The notes under the pieces are model-generated. The model saw nothing but the letters and a program-made list of their open reading frames with translations, did no database searches and was not told the DNA's origin. A stretch of DNA of 64,000 nt from Haberlea rhodopensis (taxonomy: Eukaryota > Streptophyta > Magnoliopsida > Lamiales > Gesneriaceae), in NCBI GenBank assembly GCA_907163345.1, contig CAJQUN010001147.1, forward strand, positions 1 through 64,000. The letters are read 5' to 3'. Position numbers and translations under genes: made by a program. Every line of letters starts with the position of its first letter. Position 1 is the stretch's first letter. Positions 23,367-34,215 of this stretch are shown piece after piece.

Positions 23367-23718
23367 TCAGTATCCCCCTCAAGTCGAGCTAGAGTAGCGC
23401 TGCCTCGACTAATGGGCTTGCGGCGAACTTTATTGGTTCCTGACCCCGGTCCTTTGATTGGACAACTCCTGGTCCCGGGGTGACAGCTGTCCCGTACCAA
23501 ACCCTAGTAGGTTGTCAGGCCACGTGCCCTTATCTGGCGCTCCGACCGTTCAGATTCCTTCATCTGCATCGTTGGTTTGGGCCAGGCTTTCCTCGGCCCA
23601 CGCGCCATATCTTCTATAAATTGAGGCCCTCGAGTCACTTTCATTCATTTGCGCTATAGGTCGGATCAATCGTCTCTCCTTACCACTCTGTAAGTCAGCT
23701 CTGCTTTCCTTTCTGTTA

Positions 23719-25630
23719 ATGTCACACTCCACTTCTTCCACTTCTGGTGCTCTCTTTCGATGGGGGGACGAGGAGGCCGAGGTGTCTGATTTACCCAGCC
23801 CCTCGGGTCGGAGGTCGGATGCTCCCGAGGGAGACTTTCCCGAGGTGGCACCCCTCCGACAAGTCCCTCCTAGGGTGTTTGATCCTTCTCTCCCCACCTT
23901 CGAGGTTCTCGACCCGAGGAGCCTGGCCCAGGCTAGACTTCCCTGGTACGAGATCCTTGACTCGTGCGTTTCCCCTTACGCCGAGCACCTTCTCCGTACG
24001 TGGTTTATCCCACCGGATCACGACGTCCGGGTCCCTAGGGCTGGTGAGCGTCCGCATCTCCCCCCGCCCGGGTACTTTCCCTTCTTCCTTGAGCAGCTTA
24101 AAAGCGGACTTCGCTTTCCTATCCCCCTTCCTTTCCAGGAGTTCTCCCACTATCATTGTGTCTCTCTGAGCCAGCTTACCCCCAATTCCTACCAGAGCCT
24201 AGTCTCTGTCACTGCCCTCTTCCGATCCTTGGGTCTGCCTTTCTCCCCTACCCTTCTTAATTATTTTTTTCAGGTTAAGAAAACCCCATCTCCCGGGGCA
24301 TTTTACTTTGGTGCCCGGACCTTTTATAAATTTTTGAACAACATCCCGAGCTCCCGTAAGGGATGGAAACAAAGCTACTTTTTTGTCAAACCACCTCGAC
24401 GCTGGGCTTGCCCAATGGCCTGGCGAGATACCCTACCTACCCCCCGATCTTTGCCCAAAAAATATAAAGAGGACGTGTTCTTCCAAACGGTTATCTCAAC
24501 CCTTGGGGGTCGGCGTTTTGATTCAGCTGCCCTGATCAGGGAGGACGTACTCAGGAGTTTTGGGCTGAGCTCCTATCCAGACGTCCCCGGTGGTACGTTC
24601 TTCCTACCTGGCCTCCCGCTTATTACATTTAAATATATCTGAGCTGAATCATTTCTCTTGCAGATAACATGTCTCTTCAGCAGCTGCTATCTACCATGGC
24701 GTCTCAGAAGAAAACGGGAAAAGGGGCGGCCGGTGCGGGCCCTTCGAGCCAACCTCCCAGTGCCCCCGTTGTCCCCCCAAACCATCCCTTTCCAGTGGCC
24801 AGCCCTCCTCGCGCCGAAGAGGTTGGGGAGGAGACCGGCCTGAGAAAAAGAAAAAGGGACAGAGGCGCAGCTAGGATCCCGACTCGGGAAGAGGTGGCTA
24901 CTTCCCCGGTTATTCATGAGATCGACACCCCACCTGCTTCCCCCCCAAGTCATCTATCCGCTGCTCCCGCCGACCCGGGTTCACCGGGGGTACCGGTGGG
25001 CTATACTCGAGAAGTCAGCCTTATCAACTCTGCCCCCTCAGGTCTGTCTGCCCGAATTGTTGAGTGTCTGACCTCCTCCGCTGACAGCAAGTCTTATCCG
25101 AGCTGAGGTGGAAACCCCTAGCAGAGGAAGGCGTATCACGGGCCCTATCAGTAAGCATTTTTTTTTCCTGTGGAACCGAGTCCCTCTTCCCCTTTTCTCT
25201 TCAGGGCCTAGTGATGATGTGCGAGAGCCTTCGTCGGGGTGCAAGTTACGGTCAATCAGCCAGGGACGCGAAGAAAGCAGCGCGGTAGGCCAAGTCAGAA
25301 GCTGAGAATGCTACTGCTAAGTCCAAGGCGGACGCTGCTGAACTGGAGTCTTATAGGGCCTCGGTGATCCAACTACGAGCTGATGTCGAACAGCTCCGTG
25401 GTTCTCTGGTCGGGAAGGAGCGAGACCTTTCCGATGCCATGGCCGAGCTTGGAAAGGTCAAATCCGAATTGGAATCCTATGTGGCGGGTGAATCAGCCCG
25501 ACGCGAAGCCTTCATCAAGTCGGAGGAATTTACGCGCATGCTAGCCTCCAGGGCCTTTAAGTTTCTGGACCTCAGTTTCGAGGGGTGCAAGAGCCAGTTC
25601 AAAGCCCAGGGCTTCCCGCCTAGTGACTAG
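23719..25630 (+). pseudogene. opposite-strand spliced gene of the Tat element (Transposase_28-like)
   Basis: This gene runs against gag-pol. Exon 1 (23719-24592) encodes about 291 residues with PWYEILDSCVSPYAEHLL, PPPGYFPFFLEQLKSGLRFP and SSRKGWKQSYFFV. It resembles the domain called putative gypsy-type transposon (Pfam Transposase_28). Intron 1 is 24593-24663 (GTACGT...TTGCAG) and joins in phase to exon 2 (24664-25150), a basic Pro/Ser-rich segment starting NMSLQQLLSTMASQKK with RKRKRDR, a likely nuclear signal. Intron 2 is 25151-25204 (GTAAGC...TTCAG). Exon 3 (25205-25630) encodes an Ala/Glu/Lys-rich coiled coil ending GFPPSD. Damage: a one-base frameshift near 25085 and a TAG at 25286-25288. 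Function is unknown. A second diverged copy at 50747-52270 has the same two introns. Confidence 0.8.
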
Positions 25631-26129
25631 GACCCTGACGACTTCCTGGACCTTAACGCAATCATTGCCAACATCCCTCCCGACTTTATCAACTAGTTTG
25701 ACTTGTTCTTAATTTACCCTTTGTATTTTTTCTTTATTTTCCTTTTACGCTTGTACTGTGCTTCGGAGGGACCCCCCTGTAATGAGGTCATTTTGAATCT
25801 TGATGGTGCTCTCAGAAGCAATTGATTTTACTTGTTAGGAATTGGCTTCCATCGCAACTTTACGAACGCTCCGACCACTTATACCAGCCGAGCCGGCTCG
25901 TGGTTTGACATTGGATTGATCCAAAAAATACAACTTAAAAATAATCACACGCGTAGAACTGAATGCCGCATAGGGCCGTCGTGCAATAACGACGAGTAAT
26001 TCTAACACAATAAAATCTTAAAACAAGGCTAACCTGTTAATCTTCACAGATACTCAACCGTGCAAAAAGGCTTTACTCGACCCGAGCTCACGGAATAATC
26101 CTTACAAGCAGATGATGTCCTCTTGACCG

Positions 26130-26416
26130 GCGCTCATACACCCGGGCTCTATGATGCAGAGATGACCTGCACTTTTAATTTGTGCCAGGGCCTCATACAC
26201 CTGGGTTTTAGTGACAGGGATGACCTGCACTTTTAATTGGTGCCAGGGCATCATACACCTGGGCTTTAGTGACAGGGATGACCTGCACTTTTAATTGGTG
26301 CCAGGGCCTCATACACCTGGGCTTTAGTGACAGGGATGACCTGCACTTTTAATTGGTGCCAGGGCCTCATACACCTGGGCTTTAGTGACAGGGATGACCT
26401 ACACTTTTAATTTTGT
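26130..26416. repeat. 58-bp tandem repeat array
   Basis: Units start at 26163, 26221, 26279, 26337 and 26395 (last one partial), exactly 58 bp apart, each containing TGACCTGCACTTTTAATT, GGTGCCAGGG and CATACACCTGGGCTTTAG. A diverged half-unit precedes. It lies between the integrase stop and the end of the antisense gene. Confidence 0.95.
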
Positions 26417-26492
26417 GACATGGGATTTTAAGGGAAAAGTTCATAAAATAACAGTGTTCGTACATGGAATTGAAATAACAACAATAAAATGC

Positions 26493-27713
26493 CTAAGAAT
26501 AATATTTTCTGAGGTGATATGCATTCCAAGGCCTTGTGAGGCGCCGGCCTTCGCCCTCCTCTAAGTAGTACGATCCAGAACTAAGTCTCTGGACTACTTT
26601 GTACGGTCCCTCCCATCGGGGGTCGAGCTTTCTTACCTCCCCTGCTGGGTTGACCTTTTTGAGGAGGAGGTCCCCCACTTGAAAATTCCGGGGTATCACC
26701 CTCTTGTTGTAGGCTTTGACTATCTTGCTGCGGTAAGCCTCCATCCTTATAGCGGCCCTTTCCCTTTTCTCATAGATCAGATCCAAATCCAGAGCTCGGT
26801 GTTCCTCATTGTTGTCATCATACGCTTGGACCCTGGCAGAAGTTTTTCCGACCTCAGCTGGGAGCACGGCCTCCGTTCCATATACCATGCTGAAAGGCGT
26901 TTCTCCTGTTGGGACGCGAGCTGTCGTTCTGTAAGCCCACAACACACTTGGCAGCTCGTCCACCCAATCCTTACCAACCCCGTACAGTCTGGCCTTTAAC
27001 GCTTGCACAATTGATCGGTTGGTGACCTCTGTCTGCCCATTGCTCTGCGGGTAACCCACCGATGTAAAGGCTTGTTCGATCTTCATTTTCTTGCACCAAG
27101 CCATTAACCTCTGCCCCTGGAACTGTCTCCCATTGTCTGATACTAATTTCCTGGGTACTCCGAAACGGCAAACTATGTTCTTCCACAGAAAATCCAGCAC
27201 ATTCTCCTCGGCGATCTTGGCTAAAGGTTCGGCCTCGACCCACTTTGAGAAGTAATCTACAGCCACCAGCAGAAATTTCTTTTGTTTCGGGGCTATCGGG
27301 AAAGGTCCCACGATATCCAAACCCCATTTATCGAAACGGCAGGCCGATGTTACCGCTTTCATGAGCCTTGCTGGCCTTAACTGGAACTTACTGTTCATCT
27401 GACAACCCTCACAAGTGACTACAGTCCTGATCGCGTCATTCTTCAGGGTCGGCCAGAAATATCCAGCAAGGAGGGTCTTTCTGGCCAGAGCCAACCCCCC
27501 GAGATGGTCTCCACAGCATCCCTCGTGAATTTCTTTGAGCACATATTCTGCCTCCTCCGCGTTCAGACATCGGAGCAGGGGTCCGGCAAAGGACCTCTTA
27601 TATAACACATCCTCTATCAGAACAAAACGGAATGAATGCCTCTTCAACCGCAGGGCTTGCTTCTTATCAGCGGGCACTTCAAGCCTTCTCAAGTAGTTCA
27701 AAATTGGGGCCAT
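26493..27713 (-). CDS. Tat element integrase, open
   Basis: An uninterrupted 406-codon frame, the 3' end of pol. It has an HHCC-type zinc region (HEGCCGDHLGG...CEGCQ at about residues 83-124) and the catalytic core with WGLDIVGPFP (first Asp, ~150), VSDNGRQFQG (second Asp, ~210) and the SNGQTEVTNR glutamate (~248). A C-terminal GDLLLKKV...LDPRWEGPYKV domain ends in YHLRKYYS. In the intact element it would be cleaved from Gag-Pol and would insert cDNA. The ATG at 27713 is not a natural start; it merely follows a stop upstream in pol. No chromodomain is visible, as expected for Tat rather than chromoviruses. Confidence 0.93.
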   Translation of the reverse strand: MAPILNYLRRLEVPADKKQALRLKRHSFRFVLIEDVLYKRSFAGPLLRCLNAEEAEYVLKEIHEGCCGDHLGGLALARKTLLAGYFWPTLKNDAIRTVVTCEGCQMNSKFQLRPARLMKAVTSACRFDKWGLDIVGPFPIAPKQKKFLLVAVDYFSKWVEAEPLAKIAEENVLDFLWKNIVCRFGVPRKLVSDNGRQFQGQRLMAWCKKMKIEQAFTSVGYPQSNGQTEVTNRSIVQALKARLYGVGKDWVDELPSVLWAYRTTARVPTGETPFSMVYGTEAVLPAEVGKTSARVQAYDDNNEEHRALDLDLIYEKRERAAIRMEAYRSKIVKAYNKRVIPRNFQVGDLLLKKVNPAGEVRKLDPRWEGPYKVVQRLSSGSYYLEEGEGRRLTRPWNAYHLRKYYS

Positions 27714-27899
27714 CCAACCTAGGACCTCAGGGGGCTCTGTGGCGGGCTAAGTTGATGGAACCAACTCAGTTTGGAATATGAGCTCCCTTTGGGACAAATG
27801 AACTAGGGATGTTGACCACTTGGAGAGCTCATCAGCTTCGTGATTATCCTCCCTGGGGATCTGCACTATGCTCCACTCCACGAAACTTTCTGACATCTC

Positions 27900-29496
27900 C
27901 TATATAGCCTTCAAGTATTCTATCATCTTCTCACTTTTGGCTTCGTAATTCCCTTTTACCTGCTGAGTGGCCAGCTGGGAGTCCGAGTGAAGGATCACCC
28001 GACTGGCACCGACCTCCTTTGCCAACCTCAGCCCGATCAATATGGCCTTGTATTCTGCTTCATTGTTAGAAGCCCGGAAATCCAATCTGATAATGACCTT
28101 CATCTTTTCACCCGCGGGGGATATCAGAACAATCCCCACTCCACTGCCTTCACTGTTTGCTGCTCCATCCACGTATAATTTCCATGGCTCCTCAGCCTCA
28201 ACCTCTATCATTTCCGCGAGGAAATCTGATAAAGCCTGGGCTTTAATGGATGACCGTGGTTGGTAGGTCACGTCGTACTCGCCGAGCTCGATTGTACCGA
28301 GATGGGGTGTGACAAGAAGTATGGTCTCAGCCTTCTTGCGGTTATGACCAAAGCTAATGCCAACTTTTCCACCTCTGGATATCTGAGCTCCGCTCCTCTC
28401 AGTGCATGGCTGACATAGTATACCGGCCTCTGGTCCGTGCCATCCTGTTTTATCAGTACTGAGCTGACAGCACTCTCCGTAGCGGACAAATAGATCCATA
28501 ATCGCTCGCCGGGCTGGGGTTTTACCAGGACGGGCAGCTCGGCCAGGTGCTTCTTCAAGTCAGAGAAAGCTCTCTCGCATTCGTCATCCCAATCAAACTT
28601 TTTCGCCTTTCTCAGTACTTGGAAGAAAGGGTAACTCCTATGAGCCGACCTGGAAATAAAACGAGCTAAGGACGCAATCCGCCCTGTCAGTTTCTGTACC
28701 TCTTTTATGCTTCGAGGGGAGGTCATCTCTTGAATTGCTCTGACCTTCTCCGGGTTGACCTCGATCCCCTCTCGGTTACCATGAAACCCAAGAATTTCCC
28801 GCTCTTCACACCAAATACGCACTTGGCCGGATTCAGTTTCAGACCAAACCTGCTTAGTGTGGCAAAAGTTTCCTCCAAGTCGGGCAACAGGTCTGCCCGG
28901 CTCTTAGATTTTACCAAGATGTCATCCACGTAAACCTCAATGTTCCTTCCAGCCTGGTTTTCAAACACTTTGTCCATCAACCTCTGGTATGTGGCCCCAG
29001 CGTTCTTGAGGCCAAAAGGCATGACCACATAGCAGAACGTTCCATCCGACATGATAAAACTGACCTTATCTTGGTCCTCTTTTGCTAAGGGTATTTGGTG
29101 ATATCCTTGGTACGCGTCCATGAAACTTAACAGCTCGTACCCTGAGGTGGAGTCTACCAGCTGATCGATCCGGGGTAGGGGATAACAGTCCTTGGGACAG
29201 GCTTTGTTCAAATTACGAAAGTCGATGCACATCCTCCATTTTCCCGCCGACTTTGGAACCAAAACCACGTTAGACAACCAGGTGGGGAATTGCACCTCCC
29301 TTATCTGTCCGGCCTTCAGCAAGGTCTGAACCTCGGCTCGGATAATTCTGTCTTTATCTGGTCCAAAATGCCTTTTCTTTTGCCGGGTTACTTTGACCTC
29401 TGGATTGACATTTACCTGTGCTGGGCTACCGCGGGCAACACCCCTGTCAGCTCGGTGGGAGACCAAGCGAATATTCCGGCATGCTTGGACAAGCAT
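27900..29496 (-). pseudogene. Tat element RT, RNase H and second RNase H, frameshifted
   Basis: RT lies in the first frame (29496 to about 28765) with WRMCIDFRNLNKACPKD, YQGYHQIPL, the catalytic YVDDILVKS and FLGFMVTERG. A frameshift near 28765 leads to the connection/RNase H segment (PVYYVSHALRGAELRYPEVEK) in 28822-28268. A second frameshift near 28320 leads to an extra RNase H reading LYVDGAANSEGSGVGIVL, SNNEAEYKAI and HSDSQLATQQV (about 28165-27920). This extra archaeal-type RNase H is a mark of Tat elements. Stops follow at 27899 and near 27748 before the integrase. Confidence 0.93.
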
Positions 29497-30250
29497 TCCA
29501 CTAAGTCGTGCTTCAGGACGTTGTCTAGGTCAGCCGCTACTCTTGTGGTTTTATCAGGCTGTCCTGGGACTAATATAATTTCCTCTTTCCCGTCCCGCAT
29601 CGCCTGCACCTCCTGCACCATCTGTACTCCCCTGTCCTCCCGTCCTTCATCACCGCCCCTTCGGGATCTTTTCACCTCTACTCTCACAGTTTCCGCGTAA
29701 CATTTCTTGGATGAGGGCTGGTCTCCCCTAACTTCCCCCACTCTTTTTCCTACAGGGAACTTTATCTTTTGGTGGAAGGTGGAGGCCACAGCCCTAAACT
29801 CGTTCATAGCTGGTCTTCCCAGGATGATGTTGTACGAAGACGAGGCCGCCACAATGGTGAAGGTGATCAACCTCGTTTTCCTATCCTCATTGGATCCCAA
29901 GGACATGGGCAGGGAGATCTGACCGAGCGGGTACACGGTGTGCCCCGCGAAACCGAACAGGGGGTGTTGATTGGCTCGAGGTGATATCCACCCAAGTCCA
30001 TCTGCCGGAAGGCTTCGTCAAACAGCACATTCACCGAACTCCTGGTGTCTACAAACACCCTCCCGACTTCATAATTGGCGACAATGGCTCGTACAACCAG
30101 GGCATCATTATGGGGTGCGCAAATATTTTCCAGATCTCTTGGCCCAAAGCTGATAACCACCTCCTCCTCAGCACCGCCAACCCTTCCTACACTCAGGGTC
30201 TCTCCCCTGCTGGCAGCCTTCCTGGCTCTGTTGGAATCCCCATCCGTTGT
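29412..30250 (-). pseudogene. Tat element protease region with altered active site
   Basis: The retropepsin motif is preserved in context (VGRVFVDTRSSVNVLF at about 30065-30015) but the catalytic DTG reads DTR, a single G-to-A change on the coding strand. A frameshift near 29960 separates it from the following LGQISLPMSLGS and ILGRPAMNEFRAV segments, in frame 29936-29412. Another frame change near 29440 leads to RT. It would not mature Gag-Pol. Confidence 0.85.
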
Positions 30251-30299
30251 GCCGCCCGAGATCATGTTGATGACTCCCCGTGTTGGTGAATCGACACGG

Positions 30300-31657
30300 G
30301 CAGGGTTGACGTTATCTGAACTCCTCGGTGGTCCTCGAGCCCGTCCTCTACCACGAAGCGGAGGACGGAAATTGGTCCGTCCCCCTCTCCCTCTTGTCCA
30401 CGACGGTCCTCGACCCCTTCCCCGAGGAAGATTATCTCCTTGTGGGACGGGGCGGGACAATAACTGCTTGAACTGGGAACTGTTCTGTATTGCCTTCTCA
30501 AGTTCCTCATCCAAATGATGGCAATCTTGTGTGGTGTGCTCAGTCGCTTGGTGGAAGATGCAGTATTTCTCCGAGACCTCCTTGCTCGGCTCTACACTGG
30601 CCGGTGCTGGCTTTTGCAACACCTGTTTGTCCTCGCATATGCGAACGGCCTCCTCCTTGGAGACCTTCAATGGCGTATACTGGGAGAATCGGCCGAGCTG
30701 CGCCCCTTCCACTGGCCTCTTCTCTCCCTGGCTGATCCGTTTCTCCCCGGTCCTCCTCACTTGCTTCCTCCTCAGTTGCTGGGCCTCCTCCACGTTGATG
30801 TATTTTTCCGCTCGGGTGAGCAGATCATCATAGGTAACAGGAGGCTTCTTTACTAAAGATCGGAAGAAGTCTCATCCTCTTAGGCCTTGGGTAAAGGCAC
30901 TGATCAGAATTTCCGCCGGGCAGGCAGGTATTTCGAGTATCACAGTGTTGAAGTTTTTGATATACTCCCGCAACGACTCATCCTCGGCTTGCCTCATCTC
31001 GAACAAGCTCAGAGAGGTCTTCTTATGTCGCTTGCTGCTGGCATACTGATGTAAGAACGCGGAGCTAAATCCGGTGAAGGAAGTAATGGAACCCGGCTCC
31101 AACTGGTTGAACCGTTTTTGGGCCGATCTCACCAACGTGGTCAGGAACACTTTGCACTTAAGGCGATCCGAGTAGCAATGTAGCATGGCGGCGTTTTCGA
31201 ACCTGCCCAGGTGTTCTTCCAGGTCCGTGCTCCCATCGTATTCCCCAGCATTGGGGGGTCGGAAGTTATTCGGGAGTTCCTCGTTTACTATTTCACCCGA
31301 GAAAGGGGTTCCCCTCCTGACAGAGGTACCCCCCATCCCCTTCTTCATCCTCTCGACCTCGTCCTTCAGCTCTTCCACCTAGCCTTCCAGATCCGGAGTA
31401 GCAGTCACTTTAGGACGGGAAGTTGCTCCTTGTTCGGGATCCTTCATCTGCTGGGAGCTTTCCCCGTGCACACCATCGGACGGACCTTCCTTTCTCCTCA
31501 TAGTCTGTTCCACCGTAACTGCAATTAGTCGTGTAAGCTGCTCCAGTGTTAAAGCTCCCACTGTCATGTTTACCCCGGGCGGTGGCTGCTCCTCGCCGTT
31601 GGTGGAGGCGTGGTGCTCTCGACTTTCCCCAGCTTCCGTTCTCCTTGTTCTTACCAT
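30300..31657 (-). pseudogene. Tat element gag with two stops
   Basis: The start MVRTRRTEAGESREHH at 31657 is 46 bp inside the 5' LTR. A stop at 31379 interrupts the frame. The retrotransposon gag domain follows in 31378-30872 (PPNAGEYDGSTDLEEHLGRF...LKCKVFLTTL...FLHQYASS). A second stop lies near 30872. The C-terminal part (from about 30850) has LLTRAEKYINVEEAQQ and a CX2HX7HX3C-like YCIFHQATEHTTQDCHHL, then RG-rich sequence (GRGRGPSWTRGRGG) of nucleic-acid-binding type. Confidence 0.9.
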
Positions 31658-31680
31658 TGGATCAACGTCTTTTGCTCAGA

Positions 31681-31700
31681 TGTTCCCACAGACGGCGCCA
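31681..31700 (-). other. Tat element primer binding site
   Basis: The minus strand reads TGGCGCCGTCTGTGGGAACA three bases inside the 5' LTR, the usual position and a form typical of plant Tat/Athila-group primer sites. Confidence 0.85.
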
Positions 31701-31703
31701 ATT

Positions 31704-32621
31704 TGTTACCTCTCTTTTTGGTTCGCTTCGATAACAAATGAATTTATAGGGGAAGGGATAAGTTGTTTCGTGAAATCACAGTGTTATCTGGAGTCTGGGA
31801 GGATCCTTTTCCCGTTTAGGATCTCCGGTGATCAATATTGGTTTCTTTTTTTTGTTTTTCTCAAAGGAGGGCCTGGATCCTTCTTCTTGTCAACCATTCT
31901 CCTTTTTATAGGGGGAGGGATGCCAATGGTCTGGCCTTGCCGGGGATTCTGGAGACAGTATCTGGAACTGAAAAAAGGGGGGGGGGGGGGGGGGGGGGAC
32001 CACAGACTGGGGACCATCTACATCTGCTACCTACCTCGTACGATCCTTTTGCTCTGGTGATTCTCTGCGTCCGGGAATATGCTTTTCTTACCCACAGTAC
32101 TTGACCACCCTTTGATTGGTTATTAGGCCTAGCCTTTACTTTAATAGGTGGCTGGTGCCTGCAACCGTAGTCCCGGTATACAGGACCACCATAAGTGGCC
32201 TCAGCTCGGCCATCCTGTCCAATGATTGCCCGTCCTGACCTCTTGAGGAAACCTCGACTCAGTCCGGCTTATCCTGGTAAATACAGCCCGTCCCGACCTG
32301 TTGAGGAAACCTCGACTCAACCTGACTATCTTATCCAATGATTGCCCGGCCTGACCTGTTGATGTACTTTCTCGCCGCCACGGCTGGAGGTCGCTCCGAG
32401 GATTGCGGCCCAGGAACACTAAATAGGGCCCTGCTCGGACACGGTAGTGGCAGCTAGCCAGAGGTGATCGTGCCCGTAATAAACTCGGGTCGGGCGGATG
32501 AGGATAGCACGGTATCGGCCCTAACGACTTCCCTTGTTGGTCCAATGGGCCCCCCACTGACCGGGCCCAAATAAAGTTCGGATCCTCAAGACCTACTGGG
32601 CCTCCAGAACTAGGGGTATCA
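31704..32621 (-). repeat. Tat element 5' LTR (918 bp)
   Basis: Partner of 22461-23366, with TSD TTTAT at 32622-32626. It carries a pure G run of about 23 bases at 31977-31999, which accounts for most of the length difference. Confidence 0.95.
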
Positions 32622-32626
32622 TTTAT

Positions 32627-32974
32627 CTATAGTTTAATTGTGTTAATCAGGAACAAGGGAAAAGATACTACAGCTACAATTGGTCAATCAATTCGTACAA
32701 CGTTGTTTGAAAATTTTAAAAGTCCATATTTTTCCCTTGCATCATTTTGCCATTTGTATGTTACAAACTTACGTTGAAGACGTGGATATTTTTAAGACTA
32801 TTTAAAAAAAGTCAACCTTCCAAATGTGCAATTTCTTCTATGTAAGTCTTTAGTTCTGATTAAATCTTTTTTCTATAGTGCTCAGTTTCGAGTTAAAGAT
32901 AATGATTGCGATAAGTATTGACTGTTTTGATATGTGTCGCAACCATATATGACATGTATCACGATCATTATAAT
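32627..32974. other. intergenic DNA right of the Tat element
   Basis: Nothing recognisable; it is the other half of the pre-insertion site of the Tat element. Confidence 0.45.
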
Positions 32975-33381
32975 TAGGGTTGAGCAAAATTATGGTTAAT
33001 ATGAATCATCCAATTAATTCAGTTCGATTTTAGTTTTTATTTTAAAAATATATGAAATTAATTTAACATAATTTTTACAAATTTAATTTTTTTATTTTTT
33101 TTATAAAATTAATTACTCTTATTCTTGTATTTGATTTGATTTTTTTTATTTTCAAACTTTTTAAAATCAAATTACCTTATTTTTTTTAGTTTTTTTTAAT
33201 TCTTTAAAAAAATATCGGTTAATTCGTTTACAGATCAAAATAATTGATTTTAATTCGCTTTAGATATTTCGGTTTCTAATAAACAATTTGGTCGGTTTGG
33301 TTTTAGAAAAATAAAATCGATTAATTCGATTTTGGTCTATTCAGTTTGATCGGTTCGGTTTTAACCGAATTTACACCCCTA
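32975..33381. mobile_element. hAT-like MITE with TAGGG(T/G)TG termini
   Basis: The left end reads TAGGGTTGAGCAAA and the right end is its approximate inverted complement (TTTACACCCCTA), with CGGTTCGGTTTTAACCGAAT just inside. The interior is AT-rich and palindromic. A related right end occurs at 53150-53257. No clear 8-bp duplication was found. Confidence 0.5.
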
Positions 33382-33812
33382 ACAAAGATTGCTTTTCAAC
33401 CTTAATCTCAGGCTCCATTCCGTTTAGTACTAGTTTGTTGGGCTAGAGTCAAGGGGCCCCAACCTACACCATCGAGGCAAGAGGTTAATTAATGGTCAAA
33501 TTGCAAGGAAATACCCTTTTTGAGAAACATAATTCACTTAAGTATGGGAAAAAAATAATAGTACCGAAAAATCCAAATTTGAAAAACTTTTGTTCAAATA
33601 GGTCCAATTTCAAATCAATTGGGTGTTATATTTTGACTCTTTTACCCCTCAATAGTTTGATAAATTGCATTATATTCCCTAGGCTTTTGTTTTGTTTACA
33701 AAGAAGCCCCTATATAATATTTAATTATCTGTTATATCCTTATGTTTATAAAAAAGTTGCATTTAACTTCGTCTTTTTACAAGTCCCTGTTATTGCGATC
33801 ACTGGCACAAAT

Positions 33813-33825
33813 TGGTATTAGAGCA
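33813..33825 (+). other. initiator-Met-like primer binding site of an unidentified retroelement
   Basis: TGGTATTAGAGCA differs from the common TGGTATCAGAGCC plant primer site at two positions and follows a CACA. An LTR-like AT-rich region would lie to its left (33430-33809), but I cannot define it. Confidence 0.4.
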
Positions 33826-33906
33826 TATGTTTATTCTGGAAATATTATAGTAATATCTTGAATATTAATTTGTAACATATACGGAGGAAACGATTCAAGA
33901 AAAATT

Positions 33907-34215
33907 ATGGACCCGAATGTATGTTCGAGGTGCAACTTATTCAGTGGGTACTTCCAGAAATTGGAAGAACTAAATCAAGGATATGTGGCCGAAGCTAAAC
34001 ACTTCAACCAGAAATTGAATATTCTACTGGAAATTGGTGCTAACTCTGCTAGCATATACCAGTATCAAGAACAGAAAAAGGTAGCGAGGAACCTTTACAG
34101 GATGAACCTCAAGCTACAATTTGAGTTAACCGAGGCCCATGAGAAAGATCATCTTAAGCATAACCACATGATTCCAGATCCCAACAGCTTAACCAGATCC
34201 GGACCAGACAAATAG
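33907..34215 (+). CDS. unidentified 102-codon ORF, possibly retroelement-derived
   Basis: The frame starts MDPNVCSRCNLFSGYF and is rich in Leu, Glu and Lys, with probable helical stretches (FQKLEELNQGY, LKLQFELTEAHEKDH). It has no family I recognise. It lies 82 bp after a Met-type primer site. A similarly unplaced frame (39676-39873, MERINMEYLCDLADSF) lies on the other side of the Sirevirus insertion, and more broken frame follows the gypsy LTR at about 42450-42570. Together they could be parts of one retroelement or an endogenous pararetrovirus, but no RT is present to decide. Confidence 0.3.
   Translation: MDPNVCSRCNLFSGYFQKLEELNQGYVAEAKHFNQKLNILLEIGANSASIYQYQEQKKVARNLYRMNLKLQFELTEAHEKDHLKHNHMIPDPNSLTRSGPDK

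Larger units (their letters stand above)
22461..32621 (-). mobile_element. Ty3/gypsy LTR retrotransposon, Tat-type, complete with antisense gene
   Basis: Two near-identical LTRs (22461-23366 and 31704-32621, TGTTACC...GTATCA on the plus strand) bound the element and a perfect 5-bp TSD, TTTAT, flanks it. Reading on the minus strand: 5' LTR, primer site TGGCGCCGTCTGTGGG, gag, protease, RT, RNase H, a second RNase H, integrase, a 58-bp tandem array, an opposite-strand spliced gene, a polypurine tract near 23367-23382 and the 3' LTR. The doubled RNase H, RT-before-integrase order, primer site and antisense ORF all fit the Tat lineage. By eye the LTRs differ at about 15 positions plus a poly-G length change, so the insertion is fairly recent. 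Even so, gag and pol carry several stops and frameshifts, so it is not autonomous now. Confidence 0.95.

Noticed and set aside
29290..29700. Plus-strand frames opposite Tat pol (also 30075-30518, 26679-26999, 27987-28266)
   Set aside because: They are shadows of gag-pol. Only the 23719-25630 gene has introns, domain similarity and a second copy.
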